Positions 21,247 to 34,920 of a stretch of DNA of 38,537 bases are shown piece after piece; the first letter of the stretch is position 1, and every line of letters starts with the position of its first letter. The translations under genes and the position numbers were made by a program. Source of the stretch: Euprymna scolopes. Its lineage: Eukaryota; Mollusca; Cephalopoda; Sepiida; Sepiolidae. Location: the NCBI GenBank assembly GCA_024364805.1, contig CM044491.1, positions 128,312,553 through 128,351,089 on the forward strand, given 5' to 3'. The notes below the pieces were generated by a model. It had not been told where the DNA came from. It saw only the letters and a list, made by a program, of their open reading frames with translations, and ran no database searches.

Positions 21247-21690
21247 ATTTATTGAGATTGTCGGACTGACTTCCTCATCTTGGTTGTTATAGTCACAACG
21301 TTTCGGCCGTTTTGCCCTCCGGCCTTCATCAGGTGTTTTGTATCTAACTGGGTAACCGTTTGTTAGGAGTCTGGAACCCAACCCTTTATCATTATTACGG
21401 GGGTACCGTGTTCGGACTGCAGCTAGGCCCTGGGGCATAGTTGCTGATTCTCTGTTTTGGCAGTGAAAAGTAACATTCAAAACAGAGACTCAGCAACTAT
21501 GTCCAAGAGCCTAGCTGCAGTCCGAACACGGTACCCCTGTAATAATAATTAAGGGTGTGGTTCGAGACTCCTAACAATCGGTTCACCAGTTCGATACATA
21601 ACACCTTATGAAGGCCGAAGGGCAAAACGGCCGAAACGTTGTGACTATAACCACCAAGATAAGGAAGTCAGTGCGACAATCTCAATAAAT
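21247..21690. repeat. Inverted pair of 213-bp arms with hammerhead-like motifs
   Basis: Arms 21247-21459 and 21478-21690 are inverted copies around an 18-bp spacer. Each holds a block reading ACACC[TGATGA]AGGCCG...CGGCCGAAACGTTGTGAC: minus strand 21336-21292 in the left arm, plus strand 21602-21645 in the right. It resembles a type I hammerhead: the CUGAUGA core (left arm), a helix II with GGCCG/CGGCC pairing, GAAA, a minimal ACGT helix III, and CAC/GTG as a short helix I. Departures are an extra A before helix II, a very short helix I, and a changed core in the right arm. Hammerheads are known in the terminal repeats of Penelope-like elements. Confidence 0.6.
21292..21336 (-). ncRNA. Hammerhead-like ribozyme motif (left arm)
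   Basis: Core CTGATGA lies at plus 21326-21332 (complement) and GAAACGTT ends near 21297. Helix II pairs five bases, GGCCG with CGGCC. Helix I is only CAC/GTG and would need a longer context or a dimer. Activity is not implied. Confidence 0.4.
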
Positions 21691-22461
21691 CCCATAAATC
21701 GTTACTTTTTTGTAATACGCACGCATTAAAAACACTTTATTATATTTATTAAAAAGAAAAAAAATCATTCCTATGTATGGGTTATGGATTTACAGTCACT
21801 AGCAAAATATCTAGCTTATTTTCATATTTTTTAAACATTCATTTTAATTAATTCCCTATTAGTTTGTTTCTGGTTTACTGTTGGGATATTAATTCTTAGT
21901 AAAGTAATGCTTGTATACATGTTAATGCAGATATTGTACATGAGTTATACTTGCGTAATATTTGCGTATAAACTTTATAGTAAACACAAAACTCTTTCAA
22001 TATATATTTATGCAAACTATATACTTTTGTTTAAAGATTTTTGTCTACAAAAACTCCTTTGTCAATTTTTGGTCTACAGGCCTGAAATCTCATATATAGG
22101 TGTTTGATCCCATGCGAAATTTTATATTGGAATTTAGGCTGGGAAACTTCGCACAAAAGTGTGAAAAAAATGAAATTCTCCACGTGAAGATCGCACGCCG
22201 ACGTTAAGAATATGCATGCGTAATCTAAGCGGTATTGGTTCATGAATTAATTTTTAACCTAGCAGACAGCATGACTTCATAGCTAACATTTCGGTGTCGA
22301 TACTCAGTGGTGGCGCATGAGTCACTTTTTAAAACTTTTATTCTGATTCGTTAATGTATATTGGGTCTAATTTTATATAGTCATAAACACAGAATCAAAA
22401 CGAATCAACATATGCTATTTATACGTATTTTCCGACTGCATAATGAGCGGTGCCCTGCTAG
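21691..22461. other. Featureless AT-rich stretch
   Basis: Nothing recognised. Confidence 0.45.
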
Positions 22462-22471
22462 TATATATATA

Positions 22472-22538
<67 letters not shown>
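22462..22538. repeat. (TA)n microsatellite
   Basis: TA array with one GC interruption near 22473; a GA tract follows at 22624-22658. Confidence 0.95.
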
Positions 22539-22540
<2 letters not shown>

Positions 22541-22659
22541 GGCCATCAATTTGCATATAAACGACTAGTAACTATGAGAAGGACGATATAGAAAGGTCAA
22601 TGAGTTTGGTATTTTATAGCCAAGAGAGGGAGAGAGAGAGAGAGAGCAAGAGTGAGAGT

Positions 22660-25503
22660 ATAGGGCATTTGTTGTGAAGGAGTTAATGTAAGATGAGAAC
22701 GTACGTTTTGCGGCGTTGATGTTCAATATTTTTAACATTTTCATTTTAATAAGCAAATAAAATTATTTGGAGGATCCGATCAAAGACAGAAGCAAAATAC
22801 ATTACATAAAGTATAGGAATACTGATTCGCGCCAGAAATGAGAGCGCAAACATAAAAAAGAAAATGTGATGCGAAGCACGTGGACTAACTCTTTAGAAGA
22901 CGAAACACGGAGAGCTACAGCAAAGCACAGAGGCATGCCTATAATATCGCTTCTTTGCTTCGCATAACAATACACTGATTATAATAAACTGCGCAAGAGA
23001 TAAATATTGAATGCGGGAAAACAACGTTTATAAGCAAGGAACGCACACCTGTCACATTTAAGCCATAATATAAATATATTAAAATATATTAAAAGAACAT
23101 GATATGAGCCGACATGAAGTGACGAGACCATACATCAGATGAATTAGAAAGTGCACACGGTGTACTAGTCTAATTACTCACTAGTCATGGTTCTAAAAGG
23201 CGGAAATAATTAGTAGATAGAGAAAAAGTCGCACGTTCATTAAAACATGTCGATAGTAATGGAAATTAAAGATGACTTATTGCGCATTAAATTCTTAGGA
23301 AGACCAACATAAATTCTCTGTCAGAAATCAATGTTTAACGACTGCTGCGATAACACGAATGATTAACAGAATAAATCGAAATTAGAGTTAAGCGCCGCCA
23401 ATTTGTATAGATTTTTAGTCTAGATTATGATACTGAATACGCCGGGATTACGCGCATGGATATATACAATCTGATCTTAAGACAGACCATAGGAATGTAT
23501 ACGTAAATAAAACACGTGCACTATTCAATGTTACGAAAAGCATTATTAAGGACAATACTCTATTAATAATATACATTTAGTATGTTTTATATGAACATCT
23601 AACTATACTATTACTTTTTTAACTAAATATATATTTTAGAATGCATATTCTGAGGGGGAACACATGGCTATATTTTAATAATAAATTCAATTTACATATC
23701 ATACAATTTCAATCAACTATACTATATTTCCAACTGAATAAATAGTATCATATGTGTTACGCTGTCAAAATATTGTTTTCTCAGACAGTATCTTTTTTTG
23801 GATGGAGGTAGGATAGTAAGGTTTTTGTTGTTATAACTACATCACCCTTATCTATTACGAGTATGTTCTCCTAATAATATTATATATATTCTGTTAAAAA
23901 AATACGTAGTGTATGTTATTTTGTTGGGAATCTTTCTTTATTTTATTAGTGGATGGTTGCTTGTCTGTACTGTTGTAGTGAAATTCTTTTTCCAAACAGT
24001 ATTAAGTTATTTGGGAACAGTGTAGAATAGGCTCGTAGGTATTTTATACTACTACTATCTCAACTAGATACAACTTCCACTGCTAATTCTACTACCAATG
24101 CTACTAATAAGCATTAAAGTAAAAAAATATATATGATTTAAGAAATTTATTAAACGGCGTGAACTAAAGTAGAAACATGAATAATACTAATAATATCAAT
24201 TTTGGAAAGACTCACACTTCTAAACAACTAGAACCGAAAAGTTGGACACTGACAGGTTTTTATTTCTGATTTTTTTCTTTATCTATAAACTTATTTATCT
24301 GTATATGCCCTCTTTTATTATATGTAGATTATTTTGTATATGAACGTTTCTTTTTTTTTTTACTTTCGTCACCGCTGCCGACCTTTAACGCTGTTTTCCC
24401 TTCCTTTTTTGCCCATTAAATATTCGAATCAAGCCCCATTATAAGCAGGATAATGGCGTTTTAAATCGATTCCAAATATCCGGTTTGTCTAGAGGAAGTA
24501 ATCATTTTTTGACCATGGCCACTAACTTTTACGATCTTTGATCATATCCTTCAGCTTTTTTATCAATGAAAACGTCTAGTTCCCCCCTTCTACTACACTC
24601 TCTGTATCTTTATCTCTCACTTAATTTATATTATAAACGTTGCTCTGAATATTCAAATAACCAGTACGAAGCCGGCTTTTTCGCTTTTACACTATTGATG
24701 CTATTGCCGGCTTCATAACCTAGAATAAACATTAAATATTAGTGAGCGTTTTCATATTGGCAGCTTATTCTAAAATGTAATCTGATAGTCAAAACGTATT
24801 ACTCAAAACAAGTGATCAATGGACATCTGATCAAACTCTGAACTCGTAGACAAGAATCATATTATTTAAAGAAAGACGGACGATTACACTGTAACCTATA
24901 TTAGTTGTCTCCGGAGATTACAACCAATTCCGTATGTAGCAATTGAAGCAAAAACTAAATAAAGGTAGTGCCGTATTCACGCCTTTATGCTTCATTCAAC
25001 AGACATAGTACGATAACTTTCATTTCATTCGAACAAGCTTTTGATTGAGAAGATACATTAACATAACAATTACTATTTGTGTTGAGGGAAATCTAATATT
25101 TGACTTGAATTTGGCGAGAATGCTTCTTTTTTTACTTATATATCATTATATTTGGAGAGGAACTATTTTAATCTATATTTGTATTTATCATATCATAATT
25201 TAATATCATGTATATTTGAATGAAGGTTTATAAGTGATGGATATTAATCTACGTGTACTTCGTAAAAGTAGTAATAAAGTTCAAATTATATTGTCAATAA
25301 GTTAATTTTGTATATATGGGTTGTTATTCTCAATTCATTAAAGTCTGAATGAAAACAACCTGACGTTAAATTTTAATTGAACAGTTGCGTAATCATTGTC
25401 CCATGAGATTTAAAGCATCGGAGTAAATTACTATTTTATTGATCGGCTTCTTTTATGCTTGGATTTGTTTGCCATTATATTACTCTGTAGCTATGGACAT
25501 GAT
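22660..25503. other. Featureless AT-rich stretch
   Basis: No coding or repeat family recognised. A 9-bp perfect inverted repeat, GAAGCCGGC, pairs 24668-24676 with 24706-24714. Confidence 0.45.
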
Positions 25504-25567
25504 CACACACACATATACACACACACACACACAAACACACACACCATATATATATATATATATATAA
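25504..25567. repeat. (CA)n then (TA)n microsatellite
   Basis: Imperfect CA array to about 25545, then TA to 25567. Confidence 0.95.
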
Positions 25568-25755
25568 ATTAAAAATTACAATTAAATTTACCTAAATGAT
25601 TCAAGATGGTAAAACTAAAGTATATTATAAATATTAAAGAATTAATATTTATAAAGTAATCTCAACCTGATGTAAAAGCTCGATAAAACCAAGTAGGAGA
25701 TTGAGCTATTTACTAATAACTATTTACTCTTTACATGCTTTATTAACTATTTACT

Positions 25756-25758
<3 letters not shown>

Positions 25759-25813
<55 letters not shown>
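25759..25813. repeat. (AT)n microsatellite
   Basis: Pure AT dinucleotide array. Confidence 0.95.
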
Positions 25814-25814
<1 letters not shown>

Positions 25815-26579
25815 TCGTTTCTCATCGTTGAGTGTTTACAGTTGAAATAAAGTCGGTCACTTTAGTTCGCATGAGGAAAATCATTATAATCATTTGATTA
25901 CTCTGAAAGACGCGTAAAGCATTTAAAAGTGAACGTTTTAACTTCAACGAAATGTCTCACGGTTGTCGATGGCCGAGCGAGTTTTTCCCTCTCTGTGTCT
26001 TTTTTTTCCGCATTCAATTTTACTTATACTTATTTTGGGGAGAGGGGTGCATCTACCACCAATCATCTTTCTAGGTTCCGTGCTACTAAACTGCGGATCC
26101 TTTTCCCAGGCTGCAATGTTGTATGCCCGTGTCTCTTTTACATGTATGTTACTGGAATATGCTCTGCAACAGTTTTAGCAGCTCTTCTCTGTCGAAGTAA
26201 AATAAATATCCCCGACGAACCAGAATAATGGCCAAATCATACCGTTTTATATAGATGGCACTATCTGCCTGGACAATTTTTGCGTAAATTCTTTCAACTG
26301 CGAGACTTTCGAACTTGGTGCTTTCCGGACTGCACTGCCACGCAGAAATGTTGATGTAATATGAATTGACATCTCACTGCTCAACTCATTATGTAGTGCC
26401 TTTGCAAACACTGGCCAAAATAATAAGCTCTTAAATTCATAGTAGCAATATTGCTTGCTGGTGTAGGCGTCAAATAGGAAATATAAAATATATATTTTGT
26501 AATGCAAATGAGTGAAATAGTATATGTTCTACAATCATAATACGGTCATCGCCGAAATTAACTTGTGCAGTGTACGGTT
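25814..26579. other. Unassigned sequence with weak open frames
   Basis: Plus frames at 25929-26228 and a minus frame at 26247-26507 show no domain, signal or conserved motif that I can recognise. I would not call them genes. Confidence 0.4.
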
Positions 26580-26880
26580 TTATAGTAATACATCACTATA
26601 GTGTAGTGCGCCTGGTAATACATCCTTATATTGTAACACACGTGGTAATACATCACGATGATATATTACGCCGGTACTATATGATTCTGATGTAATGTGT
26701 CCGATGTTACATCATTACGGTGTAATACGCATGGTGTTACATAATTACTATGTAATCCGCAACGCATTACATTATCGTCACATAATACATCCGGTATTAC
26801 ATCATTAAAGTGCCATACTCCCGGTATTAAATCATTATGGTGTAATGCGCCCAGTATCCCATCATCATAGTGTATATTCA
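26580..26880. repeat. Minisatellite, about ten units of 30 bp
   Basis: Units of 29-31 bp follow a pattern like GGTATTACATCATTATGGTG then TAATGCGCC, diverged from one another. Each unit is itself a rough dyad (TTACA...TGTAA). Because the period is 30 bp, the minus strand reads as an open 71-codon frame (26881-26666) with a ten-residue repeat, for example LHHNDLIPGV and LHRNDVTSDT. The repeat is better explained as a minisatellite than as a gene. Confidence 0.85.
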
Positions 26881-27449
26881 ATTGTCAAGAGACTATCTTC
26901 CAAGCAACTGACTTTTTTTTCTTTAGGTAAATGCCAAACAGTAGACCTGAATAAGAGGATTAGTTTGGAAAAGTAAATTATATAATATGATGAATACAGA
27001 GAAACCGTTTCTGTATTTACGGACTGTGTATTTAGACAGTTTGCTGTCTGACGTTATGTTACAGAATTCACCACAAACGTATCAACGCTTAGGTTTTTTT
27101 GTAATTATTAGAGAAGTATATTATGACTGAATTGTTTAATCAGTATAACAGCATCATTGCACACATTGTTTTCCTGGGGCATGGTGTTTCTAAAACATAG
27201 AAGCATTCGTAAGCATTATTGTCTCCTTGGAAAGAAGTCTTCCAAGTACGGGTCATTTTTCTGCTTGAATATAGTCTTCGTAAAGATAATGATGGTGTGT
27301 GTTAGGATGAGGTGTACTCCTATACCCTTGTAGAATATGTTGCAGTATTGTTTTTATAGGTGTTTCGCGTTTCTTTTTAAGTGCTCCTTGGAAGTCATAA
27401 CGCATAGAATAGTTGTTCTGTATTTACTAGTTTTACTTTGATTTTCTAT
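26881..27449. other. Featureless AT-rich stretch
   Basis: Nothing recognised. Confidence 0.45.
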
Positions 27450-28600
27450 TTTGTAGCTCCGATAAATTCATTTTTATGCTTTGCGTTTTGTTTCATGTGC
27501 TGTGAACGGTCGGTTTTTGATTGCATTTTATGTCACGGTTGTAATTTCACTATTACTACTTCTTTAAGACGTTCACTGTCTCGGGATACAGCATTAGAGT
27601 CCGTCCGCCAGTTTGATCTGCTTGGAGATACAGCATTCTAACTTGAAATTGTAATTTCGCAAATGTGTGGCCAACATGAACAGTCTGTTTGTTTTGTGGA
27701 TTGATAAAACTACCTTCGCTCTAATATGAACTATAAAGTATCACCAGTCTTGATATTCGTGGAACTATGTAATTTCGAAGATAATGCAAAAGTTTAGTTA
27801 CAATTTTTAAATAGTTTTCCTGTCGAAGGAAGGATCTTGACGAGTGTGGAAATTTTTCGCTTTTGCCTAGAATTTCCTGTAAGATACCGGCCTTTTGTGA
27901 CATAGTGCGTGAGAAATGAGTCTAATGTCAGCATTTATTTTTTTATCGAATATCGTAGTTTTTGCATATTGGGAATAAACATCAAGTAATTGCTCCCGAA
28001 ACCTTCCTTCATCTTTAAATTGTATTTAGAGACAGAATATCTTTCATACCCGGACTCCTTCTGTGTCTTGTTTGTTTTGCTTTTGTCAGTGAGTTGTTTA
28101 AAATATGTTATTACTTTAATTAGGAAATTACACTCTTCTTCGCTGATATTAAAACAAAACTCTGTATTCGAGCGAATACATAGCGGTTATTATCTGGAGC
28201 TTATTCATTTGCCGTACTAATTATGATAATATTATCCAGGTATGCTATCACCAAATCCATGTTGTCGAACGTTATATTCATAATTACTTGAAAAGTGGCG
28301 GGCGCTATCCTGACATAAAAAGCTAACATTCTGAATAATAATGGCTGATTATAAAACATATGGCTGATAATAAAAAAAACTTTCTTGACGGAAATTTTCA
28401 GATATGCTTCACTTAAACCTAGTTTATAAGATACATTTCCTTGTTAAGCTTGATTAAAATTCTTCTAGGCTAGCGGTTCGTAATTGTAGTCTTTTCGTAA
28501 CGATTTCAAATGAATGGTAGGTTCTACTTATTAGTTGAGTTCAACTATTATTATTTTGGTTCCATGTTTACGGAGGCCTTGTTGTCAAGTCTTTCTAACT
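27450..28600 (-). pseudogene. Ty3/Gypsy pol fossil (reverse transcriptase and RNase H traces)
   Basis: No long frame is open, but short minus-strand blocks match Gypsy pol in the expected order. LSEAYL lies near 28400-28425, IAPATFQ near 28290-28310, a YLD catalytic-box trace near 28215-28245, and FIPNM near 27965-27980. LADGLS, typical of the RNase H end, lies near 27597-27611. No LTRs belonging to it were identified. It is an old, thoroughly broken copy with many breaks. Confidence 0.65.
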
Positions 28601-28624
28601 CATTATTTTTTCTAATGAAGCAGA

Positions 28625-29734
<1,110 letters not shown>

Positions 29735-31694
29735 AACACGATTTGGTGCCCGTCGACCAATTTGCATCAACGATGCAAAAACCGAACCTGGGTATATACA
29801 ATAAATACAATTTGGAGCCGTAGTGACCTAACCACCCAGCAAGGGTAACTGTAAGGAAAAAAAGATAAAAAATTTCAGTTACCACGGAAAAATTAAAAAA
29901 AAAGAAACACAACGTTTTAAAAGGGTCCAAGACAATTAAAAAAAAATAATACCACGGAAAAAAATTACACCGTCACAGAAATACGAAGAAAAAGAAAAAC
30001 AAATTGAACATACACGCACACAGAAAACTAAAGTTTACAAGAAAATATTAAAAAAGAAACAAGGCCGATATGCCGTAATGAATGATAAAAGAGATACGGT
30101 TATTTAAAAAAAACAATCTACCCAGGAATATTTCATTCATGAAAGAACAAAAACACAGCCGCACACAAATAAAAATAGGACAGTGTCATTCATAAAAATG
30201 TGTGTTAATGTCTGAATTGTTTATAGAAACTGTCAATCATAATAAATAACAATTTAGTGTCAAAAGTCGAAAGCACATTTAAAATTATCGAGTATTAAAA
30301 GAAAGAATGAATAAATAAATAAATAAAATAAAATACACTATAGGAAAAAGAAAGATGCAAAAATGAAAATCAAATTTATGCATTGTGTATAATTTTCGGC
30401 TTTTTAATGTGATTTAATTGTTCTGGTTTTTGAAAAAGGGACACATTTTTGTTTTGTGTAAACGGATGTTTGAAATGTATAAAGTAACGATTTTTTTTTG
30501 TGTTTTCTTGCAAAATGTTTAAATGTATTAAGGTGTTTTCTTTTGAAAATGTGTTTTAAACAATATTGTAAATTTATACTTAATGTAACTGTTATTGGTT
30601 TTCACAGCAAGAATTCAAAGTCACCAGTAAATATACATTAGATTTTAACAGTCTAGGAGAAAATAAAACTAGTTAAGACGTATGGTTGGCTTACAGATTC
30701 AGTTAGAATTTTAGAAGGAGCACAATAATTAAAATTACGTAAACGGGTATTTAGAGAATTTTTAGATGTGAGAAGCCGTAAGAAAGATGTTTCTTTTAGC
30801 AGTTGGTTTTTGGTTTTTTTTTTTTTTTTAGAGATTCTATAATTTTTTTCCAAGAAAAGTGATTTGGTGGGGATTGATAAGCACAAGATGTGCCCTATTC
30901 GAAAAATTTTGGAACCTGGTTAATTAAGTGATTAAAATAAGCTGGTTGCATGTAACGACTCCAAGCAAGTGGTAAGACTTGGCTTAATTAATAAACAGGC
31001 GTTGGAAAAGATAAGCACATTCTTTAGGGGACCATTAAACCGATGATAAGTAGTCCCGAGGCAACCACATATAGCTTAATGAAGAAAGAGCCAGGCAAAA
31101 ATATGCCGTAGATTACGTAAGAAAGATATAACCTTGTTTTTTTTTAGAGACGCATGAATGTGGAATATATCTGCTGGATCTTGGTTAGGGGAAGTTTTAA
31201 GAATCCAAGCAAGGCAATCCGAGTGAATCCGTATGAGAGAAAAAAGGTATATCTTGATGGTTAAAGTCAACCAAGAAGATTGGTTATGAGCTTTGGTATG
31301 TCCCGTATGAGATAGTTATAGAATAAAACACCACAAAACCATACTTGATAAGACTAACCATGCGGAAAGAGAATGTCAGGATACTTTTGGGACGAAGGAA
31401 GTCGTCCATTTCGAGGGAGGTGGAAACCTCTAGTCTGCGGCATATAGGTGGCTGGAAAGGAACTGATGTGAATCATAGATAAAGACCCTACACCCAAAAA
31501 GTAAATGAGAAGAAGATCAGAAAGGTTCTGATCTTATAAAAATATAATAATTGTGAAGTCGTCCGAGGAGGGCTGACTGAAAGAGATCTTTTTTAAAGCC
31601 TGATCTTTCCTAGCAGTGTGGTTGTGTAAATGTAGAAAAAATGTACTAAATTTAAAAATGCATACATTTTTTTGTGAAATATGGAAGGGAGGGA
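29735..31694 (+). other. Interior of the LTR element
   Basis: About 1.96 kb without recognisable gag, protease, polymerase or integrase. The first 450 bp are A-rich, and an (AATA)n run lies near 30305-30330. It ends in the polypurine tract. Confidence 0.7.
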
Positions 31695-32657
31695 TGTTAC
31701 ATGATAAGGGATGTTTTCTTTTCATGTACGTATAACAATAGAGAGATTTAGTTAAAATGAAAATGAAATAGAATAGACGAAATTCGAACCTCGTAATTTA
31801 GGTTTAGAAATAGATTACGAGAGAGAATGAGAAAATGGAATGTAAAACAAACGATTGTTTAGCTTAGAGATAAAATAGTTTCAAGAAAAGAATGTGCACT
31901 GTAAATTTTGTTATGAAAATTCAATTGAAAGTATGCAGCTACGAGATAATTTAATAAACATGATTTTAACATATTGGAAATGTAGGTTACTGAGAAATAG
32001 GTTAAAATTCCTTTTGTAAACACATGAAAAAGTTTTGGACACGCATGTACAGAACACGTGAAAGAAGACACATTTTTTAACATGTGTATGCCGTGATGGA
32101 AAATAGAAAGTTCTAGATATAGTTATAAAACTTTAGAGTTAAGAAGGAGAAACTGGGGAGAGTCAGAGGGAGTCTGAGGTCGACAGACGACAGTCCAGTT
32201 TGGGATTCGAACGTCTAGAAGCGAGACGGTGACTTTTGAAACTTAATATGTAAAGCTTTGAATTCTTGATGATGAAAACCACGGCCAGTCGTGAGAAGAA
32301 ATAAACTCATCATGTGTTTTTATAAACGTCGTCTTTGTGTTGTAATTCTACCAAAAGGTAAAGTGAAAATTGTTATTATATGTCTTGTATATCATGTGGT
32401 TAAGAATGTCTTTACATACACGTCTACACATCTCATATCTACGCTAAGATTGTCTGAAGACTGTCTACACAATGGCTCAACACTGTCTCCTCACTCCAAG
32501 AGCTTCCATTACACATCTAAGTATGAACATTTTAATATAAATATGAATCTTCATAACACGAACACGCAACGTAACAACAATCTCTCTTACAACAACATCT
32601 CTTAATAAGACTCTCTTTATAAGACTCACTCTTTATAATGAAAACCTATATATAACA
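31695..32657 (+). repeat. 3' LTR
   Basis: Partner of 28788-29734. It starts with the same TGTTACATGATAAGGG and ends ATATAACA at 32657, and is followed by TA/TG microsatellite to about 32702. Confidence 0.88.
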
Positions 32658-32702
32658 TATATATATGTGTGTGTGTGTATGTGTGTGTGTATATATATAT
32701 AT

Positions 32703-33954
32703 CCATTCAATACTTGTATAATTTTTTTGAATGGAACTTTTTCTGCTATCTTAAGGCAATCTCTTAAACCTGCTTAAATACACCAGGGAATCTTTGCATG
32801 GAAGGTTTATTTGATCGTTTCCATACAGGCATAATCATGGTTGATAAGTCTGAATCGAATTCTTACTGAAAATCTATGTCTATTCCATATTATCGCCAGA
32901 AACTATTTACGTAGGATGCTATCATCTTTGTCGGTTAATCAAGCATGTCATTCCCGACAATGAAGTTTCCCCTCCTCTCTAAAGCCAGTTATTATGTCAA
33001 ATTCTTCTACAAGTGAGGATTGTTAGGGGTTTTCCGGATTTTTCAGTGTCTTCTCATTTCTGTGCGAAAGGAAGAGTAATGACATTTTATTATTTGTATT
33101 TTCCTTGTAGAATATCGCTTAAGTTATGTATCATTCGGATGCAAACACGCCGGAATTTTAAATGTTATTTTCATCATTTTTATTGCTAATCAATTGTTGG
33201 CTATATTGCCCTTAACTTTCTATTGTTAGGCCTGGTTCACTGTTTAATTTACTTTAATCTTTGCGCCGAATTTCCATAGTAAAATGCAATCGACAATATT
33301 TTCTGTTCCATAAATCCCAGTTTCGAAGAAATATGGAACTTATTCTAGGTGTATCTAATTAGCGCACACAATGTTATAGAGGACTTCATGCTTTCGAAAT
33401 ACAGATATAAACTTTGTCCTCGTCAAGGGCGTGTACTAAATTGTATGTATCATTCCGAATTACATTTTGTGAGAACGCTATGCTACTTACCGTAACTTGT
33501 TTTTTATTTGTTAAAGTATTTAATAAAAATGTATTTTTCTTGTTGATGCAGTGTCAGATATTGTTTCTTGTTGTTCTAGGTTATTTTCTTGTTGTTGCCG
33601 TCCCATTTATTTTAAATCGATATTTTATTTTCTGCTGCAGTGTATGGAATCTTTTGTTTTTTACAGTGGTTGCAGGAGTCTTTGTTTTTTATTATGATGT
33701 TACTATTTCATTAGGTATCTGAAGTGCTCACCCATTGTTTAAGTTACGATTGATTTTTGTAGCATACATATTTCATATTTTTACGGTTCTACTACGGTTG
33801 ATTTTATGTCCTTTATTGTTTTTGAAAGCTCGACGAAAGCACATGCCTTTAAAAGTATAAAAATAATTTACGATTTTCCTCGAAGCCTTTTATTTCTTCT
33901 TACCGATAAACACTGTATACATCTTGCGCTCGAACCAAACAAAACTAGACTTTT
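32703..33954. other. T-rich stretch without recognised gene
   Basis: The 102-codon plus frame at 33414-33722 is Phe/Val/Leu-rich only because the DNA is T-rich. No other feature seen. Confidence 0.45.
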
Positions 33955-34432
33955 ATTTATTATTCATCGAACTGCTGTTCTCATCTTGATAGTGATTTTC
34001 ACAACGTTTCGGTTGATGTAACTACCCGTCGTTTTCAGGTGTATCTTGTCGAACTAGGGAATTTTTCTCTCGAACTCGGGAATTTAGACGGAATTTTGAG
34101 CAGAAGTTTTTATTTATTCCCGGGCGTCGCGTGCCTTGTTCCGTCAACCATGACTGGAGAGAGGTCTTAAGTAATTCACAAATGTATTTTTGGTCGCCCA
34201 CACAAAGGATTGAACCGTCAACCTTCAGAAAAATATCACGCTTACAATTAATTTTTCCGAGTAAACTACACTGCATCACGGGTGCTTGCGGACAATTTTA
34301 GTACGAATTGTAGGAGCCTTAAACCTATTTTTATTTTTAGTTATAAATATCACAATTTATTACTAATTATTACTATATATTAATGTATATCTTTCTCTAT
34401 ATTTATTACTTGTATACATTAATGTTTTAACT

Positions 34433-34438
34433 TATATA

Positions 34439-34479
<41 letters not shown>
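34433..34479. repeat. (TA)n microsatellite
   Basis: TA array with one TG interruption, inside the Penelope-like relic. Confidence 0.95.
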
Positions 34480-34481
<2 letters not shown>

Positions 34482-34489
34482 TACTAAAT

Positions 34490-34920
34490 TCTATACTAGG
34501 TCTAGTTGGTTATTCCCCAACATATGTGCTGCTTTTTTCAGTCGTCTAACTCTCCACCGTTCCTCTCCGTCTATAATTTTTAATTCGTCCCATAATGGTA
34601 GATGGTTTCCATTTTCCTTCCAAAAAGATGGTCAACTATACCTTACTTTTCAGTCTCTCGATGCACTACGGCTTTTCGATGATCTTTTAACCGTACTTTC
34701 AACTGATGACACATTTAACCTCTGTATAGTTTTCCACATTTACAGGAGATTTCACATACACAGTTCTTAGTCATGATTGTTTTTCTGTAGGGGGCTTTAC
34801 TCTCACACCTTGTCTGAGGAGAGTTGGCCCAGTCATGAATATTGGCCTGATGTCAGATGGATTACATATTCGTTGAACGTTTTCAGACAATAGCTTTATA
34901 TCTGGTATACAAACTGTGGA
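34490..34920 (-). pseudogene. Penelope-like GIY-YIG endonuclease region
   Basis: Minus-strand traces in one general order: an upstream linker near 34850-34900; NCVCEISCKCGKLY (about 34720-34770), which matches the cysteine-rich lead-in to the GIY-YIG domain of Penelope-like elements; LKVRLKDHRKAVV (about 34665-34705), the usual RLKEHxK block; then TEKYGIVDHLF (about 34625-34660). After that, sequence with ERNGGE- and KKQHICWG-like remains (34510-34570) mirrors the EERWKIRRLKEAAHML end of the family. The copy is broken in several places. The domain normally cuts target DNA for insertion. Confidence 0.7.

Noticed and set aside
26666-26881. Repeat-protein gene
   Set aside because: The decapeptide pattern is a by-product of the 30-bp minisatellite, and other frames are open too.
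33414-33722. Possible small membrane protein
   Set aside because: Hydrophobic residues follow from T-rich DNA. There is no supporting context or family.
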